Notes: generated from the letters alone by a model not told the origin. Shown: positions 26,942 through 35,994, counted from the stretch's first letter. The stretch is 45,418 nt of DNA from Caldilineaceae bacterium SB0661_bin_34 (GCA_009841145.1 VXMJ01000010.1:1-45418), one strand, 5' to 3'. Translations and numbers: made by a program.

Positions 26942-27904
26942 ATGTCAGCCACGGTTACCGCCGGAACGCCCGGCCACGCGGCTTCCGACAGGGCGGCTAC
27001 GCCGCCTTCGCTGCTGGTTCGCATACTCAGCTACCGCACGGTTTACCTGTGGTTGGCGCCCACGTTTCTGCTGCTTTTTATCTTCAATTACTATCCCGCG
27101 TTTTCCGCCCTGTATCACAGCCTCTTTCAGTGGAATGGGGCCAACATCAAGCTCTTCGTCGGCGTCAGCAACTTCGTGGAGCTGTGGCATGACCCCCTCT
27201 GGTGGGAGTCGTTCTGGCACCTGATGATCCTGACCATCGCCCTGGTCCTGATCAACTTGACCTTCCCGCTCGGCGCCGCGGCCATGATTTTTCATCTGTG
27301 GAACATGCGGATGGCGTATTTCTACCGCGTGCTGCTGGTGGTGCCCATGGTGGTGCCAGGCCTCGTCGTCCTGATGATCTGGAAATTCATTTACAGTCCC
27401 AACATCGGGCTGCTTAATCAGACACTGGAGCTGGTGGGACTGGAAATGCTGACCCGCCCCTGGCTGGGCGACTTCAAACTTGCGCTGTACGCCATCATCT
27501 TCGTGGGCTTCCCGTGGGTGGCCGGCATCGGCACGCTGATCTACCTGGCCGGCTTTCAAGCCATCCCCGGCGAACTCATGGATTCAGCGGTCATCGACGG
27601 CGCGTCCACCTGGCAGCGCCTGATGTTCGTGGAACTGCCCATGGTCATGTCCCAGATCAAGTTGGTGGTCATATTGACCATAATCACGGCCTTCCAGAAC
27701 TTCACCATCGTATTGGTAATGACAGGGGGCGGCCCAGGCACCGAGACGCTGGTGCCGGGACTGCATCTCTACAGGACTGCCATGGCGTACAACCGCATGG
27801 GCTATGCCTGCGCCATCGGCACGGTGCTCTTCGCGTTGACGCTGGTGCTCACCTACTTGAATCACCGCTATCTCAGATCCAGCGTGGAATTCTCCGGAAC
27901 TTGA
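26942..27904 (+). CDS. Sugar ABC transporter permease (MalF/UgpA-type)
   Basis: This 320-residue inner-membrane protein has six main hydrophobic helices. It contains an EAA-type loop, GELMDSAVIDGASTWQRLMFVELPMV, which contacts the ATPase. The first helix (LWLAPTFLLLFIFNYYPAFSALYHS) and the LGDFKLALYAIIFVGFPWVAGIGTLIYLAGFQ segment are typical of the MalF/UgpA side of sugar importers. The N-terminal ~30 residues are polar and Ala-rich. It follows the terminator hairpin of the binding-protein gene and precedes the partner permease by eight bases, so these two are co-translated. No ATPase gene is near; such importers often share one MsmX/UgpC-type ATPase. Confidence 0.92.
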   Translation: MSATVTAGTPGHAASDRAATPPSLLVRILSYRTVYLWLAPTFLLLFIFNYYPAFSALYHSLFQWNGANIKLFVGVSNFVELWHDPLWWESFWHLMILTIALVLINLTFPLGAAAMIFHLWNMRMAYFYRVLLVVPMVVPGLVVLMIWKFIYSPNIGLLNQTLELVGLEMLTRPWLGDFKLALYAIIFVGFPWVAGIGTLIYLAGFQAIPGELMDSAVIDGASTWQRLMFVELPMVMSQIKLVVILTIITAFQNFTIVLVMTGGGPGTETLVPGLHLYRTAMAYNRMGYACAIGTVLFALTLVLTYLNHRYLRSSVEFSGT

Positions 27905-27912
27905 CCAGCATC

Positions 27913-28749
27913 ATGGTTGAACGCAGACGCACCCTGGGGCATGACCTGCCCATTCACGTTGTGCTGGGCTTCCTGGCCGTTGTGACTTTTTTCCCATTCG
28001 TGTTTCTGCTGGTTTCCTCGTTCCGGTCCACCGTCGAATTCATGCATACGTTCTGGGGCATTCCCCTAGTCCCGGAATGGGCAAACTACCGCGACGCCTG
28101 GAAGGTGATCAGCCCATACATGCTGAACAGCCTCATCATTTCAGGCGCATCCATGTTCGGCGTGCTGGCTATTGCCAGCGTTTCATCATTCGTATTCGCC
28201 AGGTTCCAGTTTCCCGGTCGTGAGTTTCTCTTTCTGGCCATCCTGGCGCTGCTCATGATCCCCTCGATCCTGACCCTGATTCCGGCCTTCCTGCTGATCA
28301 AGGATCTAAACCTGATCAACACCTACTGGGCACTGATCCTGCCCTACATCGCGGGCGGCCAAGTTTTCGCCATCTTCATCCTGCGCAGCTTCATTGCTTC
28401 GCTGCCGGAGGAACTGTTCGAGGCTTCACGGCTGGACGGGGCCTCCACCTTCCAGATGTTCTGGCATATCGCCCTGCCCCTGTCGAAGCCGATGCTGATC
28501 ACAGTCGCCATCATGAATGTGCTCAGCACGTGGAACGACTACATCTGGCCCCTGGTCACGATTCCCAGCCAGAAGCTCTGGACCATTTCCCTGGGCATCG
28601 TCAGTTTCGGCAGCCAGTACGGGGGTCTGGAACGGTGGGGACCGATGTTCGCCGGCTACGTCATCGCCTCGATTCCGCTGATCATCCTCTTCACGCTCAC
28701 GATGCGGTACTTCATTGCCGGTCTGACTTCCGGGGCCATCAAGGCCTAA
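27913..28749 (+). CDS. Sugar ABC transporter permease (MalG/UgpE-type)
   Basis: This 278-residue inner-membrane partner of the preceding permease begins MVERRRTLGHDLPIHVVLG. The EAA loop is EELFEASRLDGASTFQMFWHIALPLSKPM. Its helices and the closing MFAGYVIASIPLIILFTLTMRYFIAGLTSGAIKA are characteristic of the MalG/UgpE type. The frame is open far upstream, within the preceding gene, but the ATG at 27913 lies eight bases after that gene's stop and gives the usual family length. Together with the binding protein, these genes encode an importer complete except for its ATPase. Confidence 0.92.
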   Translation: MVERRRTLGHDLPIHVVLGFLAVVTFFPFVFLLVSSFRSTVEFMHTFWGIPLVPEWANYRDAWKVISPYMLNSLIISGASMFGVLAIASVSSFVFARFQFPGREFLFLAILALLMIPSILTLIPAFLLIKDLNLINTYWALILPYIAGGQVFAIFILRSFIASLPEELFEASRLDGASTFQMFWHIALPLSKPMLITVAIMNVLSTWNDYIWPLVTIPSQKLWTISLGIVSFGSQYGGLERWGPMFAGYVIASIPLIILFTLTMRYFIAGLTSGAIKA

Positions 28750-28795
28750 GTTTCTGGGAAAGGCAACCTTCCCCGCCCCCATTGGTGCCAACAGT

Positions 28796-31666
28796 GTGGC
28801 GGTAGCCGGACTGACGCGGCTGGCCTTGCATCGGATGCGCCACGACGCGTGGCTGTATCTGATTCTGTTGCTGGGCTGGATTGCCGCCACAGCTCTCGGC
28901 GCGGCCGTTCCTGTTTACGTCGACGCCCTGCACCAACGCGTTCTGCGCCTGGAGTTGCAGGAAGGTTCGAACTCGCACCGGCCGGCATTCGGGTTCCTGT
29001 TCCTGTCCCTGGACAGGGAATCCAGTCCAACATTGCTCGCGGGGGACGCGGAACGCCTAGCCGGATACGATCGGCTGGCTTCCTACATGGATGGCGGCTT
29101 CACGGCAGACATGGCATTGCCTGAAGCTGCCCGCATGCACTACGTACGTAGTGATCTCTTTCAGCTTTTTCCAACAGGGCCAGGAACCTACGGACGGGGA
29201 GAAGAGGCCTTGGAGCACTTCAGCCTGGGGTTCCTCAGCGACTTGGACAGGCAGGTCGAGTTGCTGTCGGGACGCCTGCCGGCACCCGATGCCGACCTCA
29301 CCGAAGTGCTCATGCACCAGGACATGGCCAATCGCCTGGGTGTGCAGGTGGGAGAGGAGTACGTTCTCTTTCGTGCCGCCAACCCCAATCCGACGACGGG
29401 GGAACGGGCCTTTGCCCTGCCGGTTCGCATCGCGGGAATATGGCGCGCTGCCGATCCCACTTCCGGCTACTGGTATCTGTCTCCCACTTCATTCGCGCAA
29501 TCTTTGCTCACCTCCGAAGCGCGATACCGGACCGAGGCCGCGTACCGCATCCCGCGACCGTACTTCGAAGCGGGGTGGTATGCAGCTTTGGACGGCCATG
29601 CCATCCGGGTACGCCAAGTCGAGAGCCTGGTGCAACGCCTCCACGAGGCCCGTGCCCAAGTCCAGCAACAGCTGCCTGGAACGCTGCTGATGCTCTCGCC
29701 CGAGAATGAACTGTTGAGGTATCGGCTGGAAGTGGCGCAGCAGTCACCGCTGCTGCTGTTCGCGAGCCTTCCCGCCTTGGTGCTGGTGCTTCTATACACC
29801 GGCATGACAGCCCGAAGCCTGATGATGCGCCAGCAGAGGGAGATTGCCATGCTGCGCAGCCGCGGCGCTTCCAGATTCCAGGTACTGGGCACGTATGCGA
29901 TCCAGTTGGTCGTACTCTCCGTACTCAGCCTGCTTGCAGGCCTGCCCGGAAGTCTGGCGGTTGCCCACCTAATGGCATCAGCTTCCTTCTGGGTGCTGCC
30001 CCACGCACACAGCATGCCCATGGTCCTCCTTGACCCCGTACTCACTCCGGACGCTCTGTTGTACGCCGGCATTGCACTTGGTTTGGTCAACCTGACTTCG
30101 ATGGCGGCCGGCTGGCGGTATGCAAGGGAAACGGCTGTTACATCGGAGCGGCGCCTGTCCCGCGAGGGCATGCAGGGATCCCCGACTTGGTTTGTGCTGG
30201 ACCTCGCCATTGCCGGGACCGGAGCCTACGGCTGGTACCTGCTACAGCAGGAGGGAGGCCTGCCGTTGCCGGACCGGCTGACGGGCATCGATTTCGCAGA
30301 CAATCCGCTCGTGTTCCTAACCCCGTGTCTCTGGCTCTGGACAGGTGTCCGCGCCATGGTCCACCTCCTTCCTTGGCTCCTCCGGGGATTGGACTGGCCC
30401 TTCCAATTGCTGCGGGGAACCGTGTTGTTGGTCACGCTGCGCAACCTCGCCCGACAGGCACCGCATCATCAGGCGCTGCTCACCCTGCTCCTGTTCGCCA
30501 CGGGGACAGGGACCTTGGCAGCAGCGATCATGCGCACACAGGATGCCCATCTGGAAGACAAGGCGTACTACACAGTCGGGGCCTCCGTGAACCTGACGGA
30601 ACAGGCCAAACGGTTTCAGGGTTCCGGAGACGGTGGCACCGCAGGACAGCCAGCCGGATGGTCCATTCCACCATTTGATCTTCACCGGAATGCACCGGGT
30701 GTGCTTGGCGCAGCCAGAGTGGGGGTCTACCCCGCCAATCTTCGCATTGACAACCGGGGACACAGCGCAAAACTGTACGGAATCGATCGTGTTGAGTGGC
30801 CACAGACAGCCTACTTCCGCCCGGACTTTGCCTCCGAACCGCTGGGCGAGTTGATGAACCGACTGGCCCTGAACCCGAACGGCCTGTTGGTCCCGACGAA
30901 CCTGCTTGAAGCCGGGGGATATGAGATTGGAGATGAAATCACCATCCAGGGCCTGATCGCCGGCAGCGGGGCCGCGGTACCGTTCCGCATCGTCGGATCC
31001 CTGCGCTATTTCCCGACCGCCTACCCTCCGGACGAACTCTTCGTGGTAGGCAACCTGGAATACATCTTTACGCAGGTGGGCGGACCGATGCCCTATCACG
31101 TCTGGTTGAGGCTCGCCGATCGTGCACAAACAGAGTCCGTGGTTGCGGCACTGGACGAGGCATCGGTCGAAATCCTGGATCTGACGGATGCCAAAGCGCA
31201 ACTGGCGGCTTGGCGGACCGATCCCGTCCGGCTGGGGTTGAACGGTTTTCTGTCTCTGGGTCTGGGAGTGGGCCTGCTCCTGAGCATGCTTGCCTTGGTA
31301 GTCCACGGGATTCTGGCCCTGCAGCGCCGACGGATTCAGATGGGCCTATTGAGAGCCATTGGCTGGTCCCGCGGACAGGGGGTACTTTGCATCGCCCTGG
31401 AACAGTTGGCAATCGCGGCACTCGGGGTGGGCGGAGGCACGATGCTGGGTGTGGCTGTAAGCCGACTGTTCGTCCCACACCTTCAGACCGGTCTAACAGC
31501 TGCGCAGACCATCCCTCCCTATGTAGTCCACACTTCCTGGGACGAGTTCGTTATCGCCGCGGCCGTCCTGCTGGGTGCCGTCGGTGTCCTGACAGTTACG
31601 GTCAGTGTCGTCCTTGCCCGTTCCAATCTGTTTCAGGTACTCAAGGCCGGAGAACTCGAAGGTTGA
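28796..31666 (+). CDS. Large FtsX-type ABC transporter permease
   Basis: This 956-residue protein starts with GTG and has a duplicated FtsX layout. It begins with an N-terminal helix (LYLILLLGWIAATALGAAVPVY) and a large extracytoplasmic domain of ~250 residues. A first bundle contains SLMMRQQREIAMLRSRGASRFQVL. A central pair of helices, a second extracytoplasmic domain and a final bundle with ILALQRRRIQMGLLRAIGWSRGQG follow. The MR.REIA.LRS.GAS and MGLLRAIG motifs define FtsX permeases that work in lipoprotein release, export or cell-wall signalling. Such proteins pair with a separate ATPase, which is missing here. It lies 46 bases after the sugar permease gene and may be co-transcribed, but its role need not be sugar import. 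Confidence 0.88.
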   Translation: MAVAGLTRLALHRMRHDAWLYLILLLGWIAATALGAAVPVYVDALHQRVLRLELQEGSNSHRPAFGFLFLSLDRESSPTLLAGDAERLAGYDRLASYMDGGFTADMALPEAARMHYVRSDLFQLFPTGPGTYGRGEEALEHFSLGFLSDLDRQVELLSGRLPAPDADLTEVLMHQDMANRLGVQVGEEYVLFRAANPNPTTGERAFALPVRIAGIWRAADPTSGYWYLSPTSFAQSLLTSEARYRTEAAYRIPRPYFEAGWYAALDGHAIRVRQVESLVQRLHEARAQVQQQLPGTLLMLSPENELLRYRLEVAQQSPLLLFASLPALVLVLLYTGMTARSLMMRQQREIAMLRSRGASRFQVLGTYAIQLVVLSVLSLLAGLPGSLAVAHLMASASFWVLPHAHSMPMVLLDPVLTPDALLYAGIALGLVNLTSMAAGWRYARETAVTSERRLSREGMQGSPTWFVLDLAIAGTGAYGWYLLQQEGGLPLPDRLTGIDFADNPLVFLTPCLWLWTGVRAMVHLLPWLLRGLDWPFQLLRGTVLLVTLRNLARQAPHHQALLTLLLFATGTGTLAAAIMRTQDAHLEDKAYYTVGASVNLTEQAKRFQGSGDGGTAGQPAGWSIPPFDLHRNAPGVLGAARVGVYPANLRIDNRGHSAKLYGIDRVEWPQTAYFRPDFASEPLGELMNRLALNPNGLLVPTNLLEAGGYEIGDEITIQGLIAGSGAAVPFRIVGSLRYFPTAYPPDELFVVGNLEYIFTQVGGPMPYHVWLRLADRAQTESVVAALDEASVEILDLTDAKAQLAAWRTDPVRLGLNGFLSLGLGVGLLLSMLALVVHGILALQRRRIQMGLLRAIGWSRGQGVLCIALEQLAIAALGVGGGTMLGVAVSRLFVPHLQTGLTAAQTIPPYVVHTSWDEFVIAAAVLLGAVGVLTVTVSVVLARSNLFQVLKAGELEG

Positions 31667-32024
31667 TCCGACCAATCTTGAGCCGGCCATGTAGACCAAC
31701 TGTGGGCGTCGATTAGCGGCGATCTTCCCGCTTGTTGAAGAATTGCAGCCGACCAGTAAAACCCGACCGATCAAATACACGCCTGCCTGCCAAGCCCGTT
31801 GTTGCCTGTTGGGTCGGAAACAGATGCGCCATCACTGTGTCTCGGTCGCCATCGCTGCCAAATCCATGCCCCTACATGTCATGCCCTTGCTCCCCGACAG
31901 ATCCACAATCGCTGCCAAGGCCTCCAGGAATGCCCTGTCGCTCCCAACTCATCCGTTGGACTGCCGCAAGCGTGCACCAAGGCGACTTTCCTGAAGGAGA
32001 GTTGATTCGGCCAGCCTACAAGGC
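31667..32024. other. Gap between convergent genes
   Basis: About 358 bases lie between the FtsX-type permease (plus) and the PD-(D/E)XK gene (minus). No gene was recognised. A weak resemblance to IS5-type transposase is too poor to call. No strong hairpin was seen. Confidence 0.4.
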
Positions 32025-33452
32025 TTACTTCCCAGCATCGATTTCCTGGAGGCAGCCAACAATGATCTCGTTCATGGCGGGGAACTCGTGTGCAGTAAAG
32101 TCCGCGAACCACTTCTCCAACTTGACACGCGTGGTGCCGTCATCCCATCCAATACCAAAATCAGATTCATCTAGAATAGAGTCAGATTGGTGCAGATGCA
32201 CCCAACCATCAGGCAGCGAGTTGGCATTGGGTTTGAATAGTTGGGGCTTTTGCCGCACTGCCTCGAACAACTTGTGCCTCAAGAATTCATTTGTCTCATT
32301 CTTTGGCGAAAGTGCAAGTTGAAGAGAGGGAAGGTCGCCAGAGAACGTGAACTCGAAGCGCAACAGAGTGTTGGACGTTGGAGACCACCCGCCTTCTGTC
32401 TGCGTTGCATCATGCCGATTCCAGTCTTCCGTACGAAATCGAATGTGCCTTCTATCTTCCTTGTCCAGCAACCACTTCGGTTGCTGCTCGATGGCTTCCC
32501 TGAGCCACTGTCTGGCTTCGGACACCCAATTTGGCCTATTGGCAATGATCAGATCAATCGCTTCCCTGTGTTCCAAATAGGTTTTGCGGGCAAGTTGGGA
32601 CAGACTGGTTTCGGGCATGACATTTCTCCTGAGCGTGGTTACATAATGGTTCAAGAATCCACGCACACCCATACGTGCTGGAATCTCATGATTGTTTACT
32701 ATCTGTTGGACAGTACCAAACACCTTGGAGTAGGCAAGAGGCGTCCATTGCTGTTTTTCTTCTTCCCGTGCAGGGGAAGTACCCCGCGGCGTCAAGAACA
32801 CAAGATACTTGGTGAATGTCGGAAAAGAACTCTCCAACGCTTTCCGGTAACGGGTGAGTTGATCACCATGTTCGTCGGCAAACACCTTATTCTCGATGGC
32901 GCACAGGATTTGCTGGATGGGGTTGACAATCAGAATATCCACGCGTCCCGATTGCCGCTCGACGTCGTGTGCCCATTCGCGGGTCACTTCTGTCGCCGCC
33001 CATTCCTGGGGGTGCCCCACAGCCAACACGCCGGCCTGTAGAAGAAAGAGTGTGAGGAAACGGTCGCCAAGGCCGTGGCTGCCTCTTGGGTCCAGCAGCC
33101 AGACCAGCACCTTGGAATGGAATTCCTCTGAGCCCCAGAGAGCTCGACCACTTCCAAAGCCCAATTCGCCGACAAAGTCGAGTGCATCGAACTCGTTGCG
33201 TTGTTCTGCTGCAAGTTTCCGGATTCTCTCCAGCCTCTCATCCGCCGCGAGCTTGTTGAGGCCCTTCTCCTGTTTCTCCTGCTCCTCCGCAAGTACATTT
33301 GCCAGATGTGCCAACTGGGGAGTGATGTTGTGCAGGGTGGCAGTCTTTACAGCATCAGAATCGGCTAGGGTGCTTGTGACACGTTCAAGAGCAGGGATGG
33401 CACTTACCAACAACTGCATCTGTTCCGCTTCGTTCTCTGGATGCACTGGCAT
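32025..33452 (-). CDS. PD-(D/E)XK nuclease superfamily protein (PDDEXK_4-like)
   Basis: This 475-residue protein has a PD-(D/E)XK core of the PDDEXK_4 type. The pattern is EEFHSKVLVWLLDPRGSHGLGDRFL at ~109-133, GRVDILI with Asp172, and AIENKVFADEHGDQLTRY with Glu187 and Lys189. The N-terminal ~90 residues are helical and charged (LAEEQEKQEKGLNKLAADERLERIRKL), probably a coiled coil. The C-terminal half, with an EWREAIEQQPKW-like helix and beta strands, is not recognised. The frame is open upstream to a TTG at 33623, only six bases after the ribbon-helix-helix gene, so a longer product of 532 residues is possible. The ATG at 33452 is preferred by family length. A nuclease of restriction, defence or toxin type is likely; the target is unknown. 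Confidence 0.8.
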   Translation of the reverse strand: MPVHPENEAEQMQLLVSAIPALERVTSTLADSDAVKTATLHNITPQLAHLANVLAEEQEKQEKGLNKLAADERLERIRKLAAEQRNEFDALDFVGELGFGSGRALWGSEEFHSKVLVWLLDPRGSHGLGDRFLTLFLLQAGVLAVGHPQEWAATEVTREWAHDVERQSGRVDILIVNPIQQILCAIENKVFADEHGDQLTRYRKALESSFPTFTKYLVFLTPRGTSPAREEEKQQWTPLAYSKVFGTVQQIVNNHEIPARMGVRGFLNHYVTTLRRNVMPETSLSQLARKTYLEHREAIDLIIANRPNWVSEARQWLREAIEQQPKWLLDKEDRRHIRFRTEDWNRHDATQTEGGWSPTSNTLLRFEFTFSGDLPSLQLALSPKNETNEFLRHKLFEAVRQKPQLFKPNANSLPDGWVHLHQSDSILDESDFGIGWDDGTTRVKLEKWFADFTAHEFPAMNEIIVGCLQEIDAGK

Positions 33453-33629
33453 ATTCACTATCAGAGGTTCCAAATGAGGTTCACCTTCAAAGTATGGTGA
33501 CGATCCTGAAGCTTCCGGATTGCCCGCCCGTCCCAACGACACCTGAACAGACTCTCCCGGAGGCCGACCTACATCGTTGAAACCAGTCCACCATTCACGT
33601 CTGGAAGCAGCATCTCGAATCAATCGCCC

Positions 33630-33878
33630 TCAATGTCCGAATCGGGCCTCGTCATCCCGCGCGTCGAACGCTCTCGGCCGGTCGAGGTCGACTCCAGGAC
33701 GGGGATGAACGCCGCGTACGGTGACCAGACGGAAAGGTGGCGGCTCCAACGTTTCGCGACGCTTCAGAGCATCGTCCAATGTCCTGGCAATGAAAGCGCT
33801 TACGCTGACGCCTCGGGCTTTTGCTGCCCGACGCACCTGCTTCGCAAGCTGGTCGTCAAGCGAGATTGTGGTTCTCAT
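33630..33878 (-). CDS. Ribbon-helix-helix (CopG/Arc-type) antitoxin-like protein
   Basis: This 82-residue protein has an N-terminal ribbon-helix-helix: the beta strand MRTTISLDD, then helices QLAKQVRRAAKARGVSVSAFIARTLDDALKR. Such proteins bind operator DNA as dimers and usually act as the antitoxin of a type II toxin-antitoxin pair. The C-terminal ~40 residues (ETLEPPPFRLVTVRGVHPRPGVDLDRPRAFDARDDE) are of the kind that bind a PIN-domain (VapC) toxin. No VapC gene follows; the next reading frame on the same strand is the PD-(D/E)XK nuclease. Either the toxin was lost, or the nuclease is the partner. The fold call is firm; the partnership is a guess. Confidence 0.85.
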   Translation of the reverse strand: MRTTISLDDQLAKQVRRAAKARGVSVSAFIARTLDDALKRRETLEPPPFRLVTVRGVHPRPGVDLDRPRAFDARDDEARFGH

Positions 33879-33934
33879 GATTCAGAGCATAACCTGTCTT
33901 CATCAACACACAACACCATCAAACATCCGAGCCC

Positions 33935-34092
33935 TGTTTCGGTTTCGTTGACATTGGGCCGGCACTCGGAAAGGTCGACAGGCTCTGGGCGATTGGTTTT
34001 GCGGCAGTTAACCGGAAAGGGATCCATGTCGTGGACTTCATTCCAGCCCGCGCCCATCTCGAAAGCCAACTCGCCGATCCCGGGTCCGCCTG
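33935..34092 (+). pseudogene. Unidentified coding remnant
   Basis: One plus-strand frame reads CFGFVDIGPALGKVDRLWAI, then GFAAVNRKGIHVVDFIPARA and HLESQLADPGSA before a TGA at ~34090. The hydrophobic/polar rhythm and the lack of stops look like the C-terminal end of a real protein, yet no start codon and no family could be assigned. It lies between the ribbon-helix-helix gene and the AAA-nuclease gene. It may be a fragment left by an insertion. Confidence 0.3.
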
Positions 34093-34200
34093 ATGCTTCC
34101 GTACTCGTTCACGGGCCGATTCCCGCAGGTTCCGACAGAGCCGAGTACAATCCGGCAAACTTGCAGTGCTGGACTTCACCGAGCCACCCACCTACCGAAC

Positions 34201-35961
34201 ATGGCTCTGCCTTTCCTGCATCCTGATCAATCGGAATTCATCTCGATTCGCCGGGGCGGCGGCCTGTACATCGACAAGACCGATCACCTGTGGCGACTGT
34301 TGGCTCCAGTCGGCGGCGACGGTTCCAGGCTGCAGACGAAGTACGTCTTCCTGACCAGACCCCGCCGTTTTGGCAAAACTCTGCTGGTCTCCACCTTGGA
34401 GGCCTACTTCCAGGGTGATCTGCCAAGGCTGAGACGTTCCGACAAGGTTGTCTTTAGTCCCGATGCGGGAGAACGGCAGGAGTTGTTCAGGGGTACCACC
34501 ATTGAGGACACCATTCGGCAAACCCGGGCGCATCCAGTGGTTCGGCTCAACTTGGCAATGACAACCGCGGATACCCCCAAGGGATTGCGTTCCAGGCTGC
34601 TCGAACACCTCGAAAGTGTGTATACCGACTGGCATGACTGTGGCGTGACAACCGGGATTGAACCTCGAACCGAAGGAGGCTTCATCCGGTTTCCGCAGCC
34701 GACCGCGGGTTCCGATCCAACTCCCGTCACCGTGCGTCTGGAGACCCTGCTGTATGAACTCGAACGACAGTTCGATGCACTGCCCGTAGTTCTAATCGGC
34801 GAGTACGATACGCCGCTCACGCACCTGCTGGGCAGGGATATCGATCCCGAACCTTTCATCGCGGTACTGCGGGAGTTCTTCGGCCTGCTCAAGCGCCTTG
34901 AGGATCGCCTTCACTTCGTGTTCATTACCGGCATCAGCCGCTTTGCCCACGCGAATCTGTTCTCCACCCTGAACAACCTGACAGACATCTCCTGGGACTC
35001 CGAGTACGCGGACCTGTGCGGATTCCGAGACGCGGACTTGCAAGGTGCCCTGCTGCCCTACCTGGAGGTAGGTGCCAGGAACTTGGACAAGCCAGTCAAA
35101 CAGGTGACGCAGGAACTGAGGGATCACTACAGTGGCTACTGCTTCGGTCACCCCGATTCGAGCGAAAAAGTCTACAACCCATTTTGCCTCCTGAACTGCC
35201 TCCAGGATATGCAGGCTGCCACCGCTGGTGCCAGGTGGCAGTGGCTGGGTTGGCCCAACTACTGGGCCGCGTCCGGAACTCCGCAGTTCCTGGTACGGAT
35301 GGCAAGGCAAGGGAACTTCGGCTTGTCCTCCGAACCGCCGCCCGTGGATCAGTTGATGCACGCCACCTACGACCTGACCAACATTGACTCCGGCAGCCTC
35401 ATGCTGCAGACCGGCTACCTGACACTGCGGATGGACCAAGGACGCCTGCGCTACGACTATCCCAACAACGAGGTCCGGCTGACCTTCGCCTCAAGCCTGC
35501 TGGAGGACTTCGGGCGGTATGCTGCCACAGACGAACTGACGGCCCTGCACCGGGCCTTGGTCGATGAGGATTACGATGCCTTCTGCACACAGCTGCACGC
35601 GTTCATGGCGGGGATGCCGGGCGAGAAGATCGCCAACGAGACCGACTGCCACCTGATCCTGCACGCCTTGTGCCAGTTGATGCGGGCCGAGTTCCAGTCG
35701 GAGGTGCATCAGTTGGGCGGCCGGTCGGACCTGGAAGTGGTCTTCTCTGACCATGTCTGTGTGTTCGAGTTCAAGTACAACTCGTCGCCGCAGATCGCCC
35801 TGGAGCAGATCGAAACCCGCGACTACGGACGGCGCCACTTTGCCTCGGTCCGGCGGGTCGTGGCCGTTGGCCTGAACTTCGTCGCCGGTGGCCAAGAGGG
35901 GCCACCCCGCATCGAATACCAGACACGGGTTCGAAACCCGTCCACATCCAACTCTGGATAA
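34201..35961 (+). CDS. AAA-ATPase-like protein with C-terminal PD-(D/E)XK nuclease domain
   Basis: This 586-residue protein belongs to the family with an AAA-ATPase-like domain (PF09820 type) and a PD-(D/E)XK nuclease domain (PF08011 type). The opening pattern is EFISIRRGGGLYIDKTDHL and Walker A is TRPRRFGKTLL (52-62). The Walker B region reads VVLIGEYDTPL, with Gly200 where the family normally has Asp (DEYD). The sensor-like FITGISRFAHANLFSTLNNL follows. The C-terminal nuclease shows GGRSDLEVVFSDHVCVFEFKYN (Asp, Glu-x-Lys) and ALEQI. Family proteins are common in accessory DNA and their function is not known. The ATG at 34201 matches the family N-terminus, although the frame is open to 34093. 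It is divergent from the RHH/PD-(D/E)XK pair. Confidence 0.9.
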   Translation: MALPFLHPDQSEFISIRRGGGLYIDKTDHLWRLLAPVGGDGSRLQTKYVFLTRPRRFGKTLLVSTLEAYFQGDLPRLRRSDKVVFSPDAGERQELFRGTTIEDTIRQTRAHPVVRLNLAMTTADTPKGLRSRLLEHLESVYTDWHDCGVTTGIEPRTEGGFIRFPQPTAGSDPTPVTVRLETLLYELERQFDALPVVLIGEYDTPLTHLLGRDIDPEPFIAVLREFFGLLKRLEDRLHFVFITGISRFAHANLFSTLNNLTDISWDSEYADLCGFRDADLQGALLPYLEVGARNLDKPVKQVTQELRDHYSGYCFGHPDSSEKVYNPFCLLNCLQDMQAATAGARWQWLGWPNYWAASGTPQFLVRMARQGNFGLSSEPPPVDQLMHATYDLTNIDSGSLMLQTGYLTLRMDQGRLRYDYPNNEVRLTFASSLLEDFGRYAATDELTALHRALVDEDYDAFCTQLHAFMAGMPGEKIANETDCHLILHALCQLMRAEFQSEVHQLGGRSDLEVVFSDHVCVFEFKYNSSPQIALEQIETRDYGRRHFASVRRVVAVGLNFVAGGQEGPPRIEYQTRVRNPSTSNSG

Positions 35962-35967
35962 ACCGAC

Positions 35968-35994
35968 ACGCCTGGAGCCGGCTCGGGTAGGCGT
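35968..35994. terminator. Candidate two-way terminator between convergent genes
   Basis: ACGCCT (35968-35973) pairs with AGGCGT (35989-35994), enclosing GAGCCGGCTC. It lies in the 64-base gap between the AAA-nuclease stop and the OppF-type stop. There is no T-run, so the call rests on position and symmetry. Confidence 0.35.

Noticed and set aside
31740..32010. Weak resemblance to an IS5-type transposase in the gap after the large FtsX permease
   Set aside because: Only a few residues (such as KSMPLHVM) recall the family and several stops intervene; too weak to list.
35925..35941. tRNA T-arm-like sequence (ACGGG-TTCGAAA-CCCGT) in the last codons of the AAA-nuclease gene
   Set aside because: No acceptor, D- or anticodon arm can be drawn around it and no CCA follows. 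The loop also breaks the usual pyrimidine at its last position. It is probably a chance palindrome within the coding sequence.
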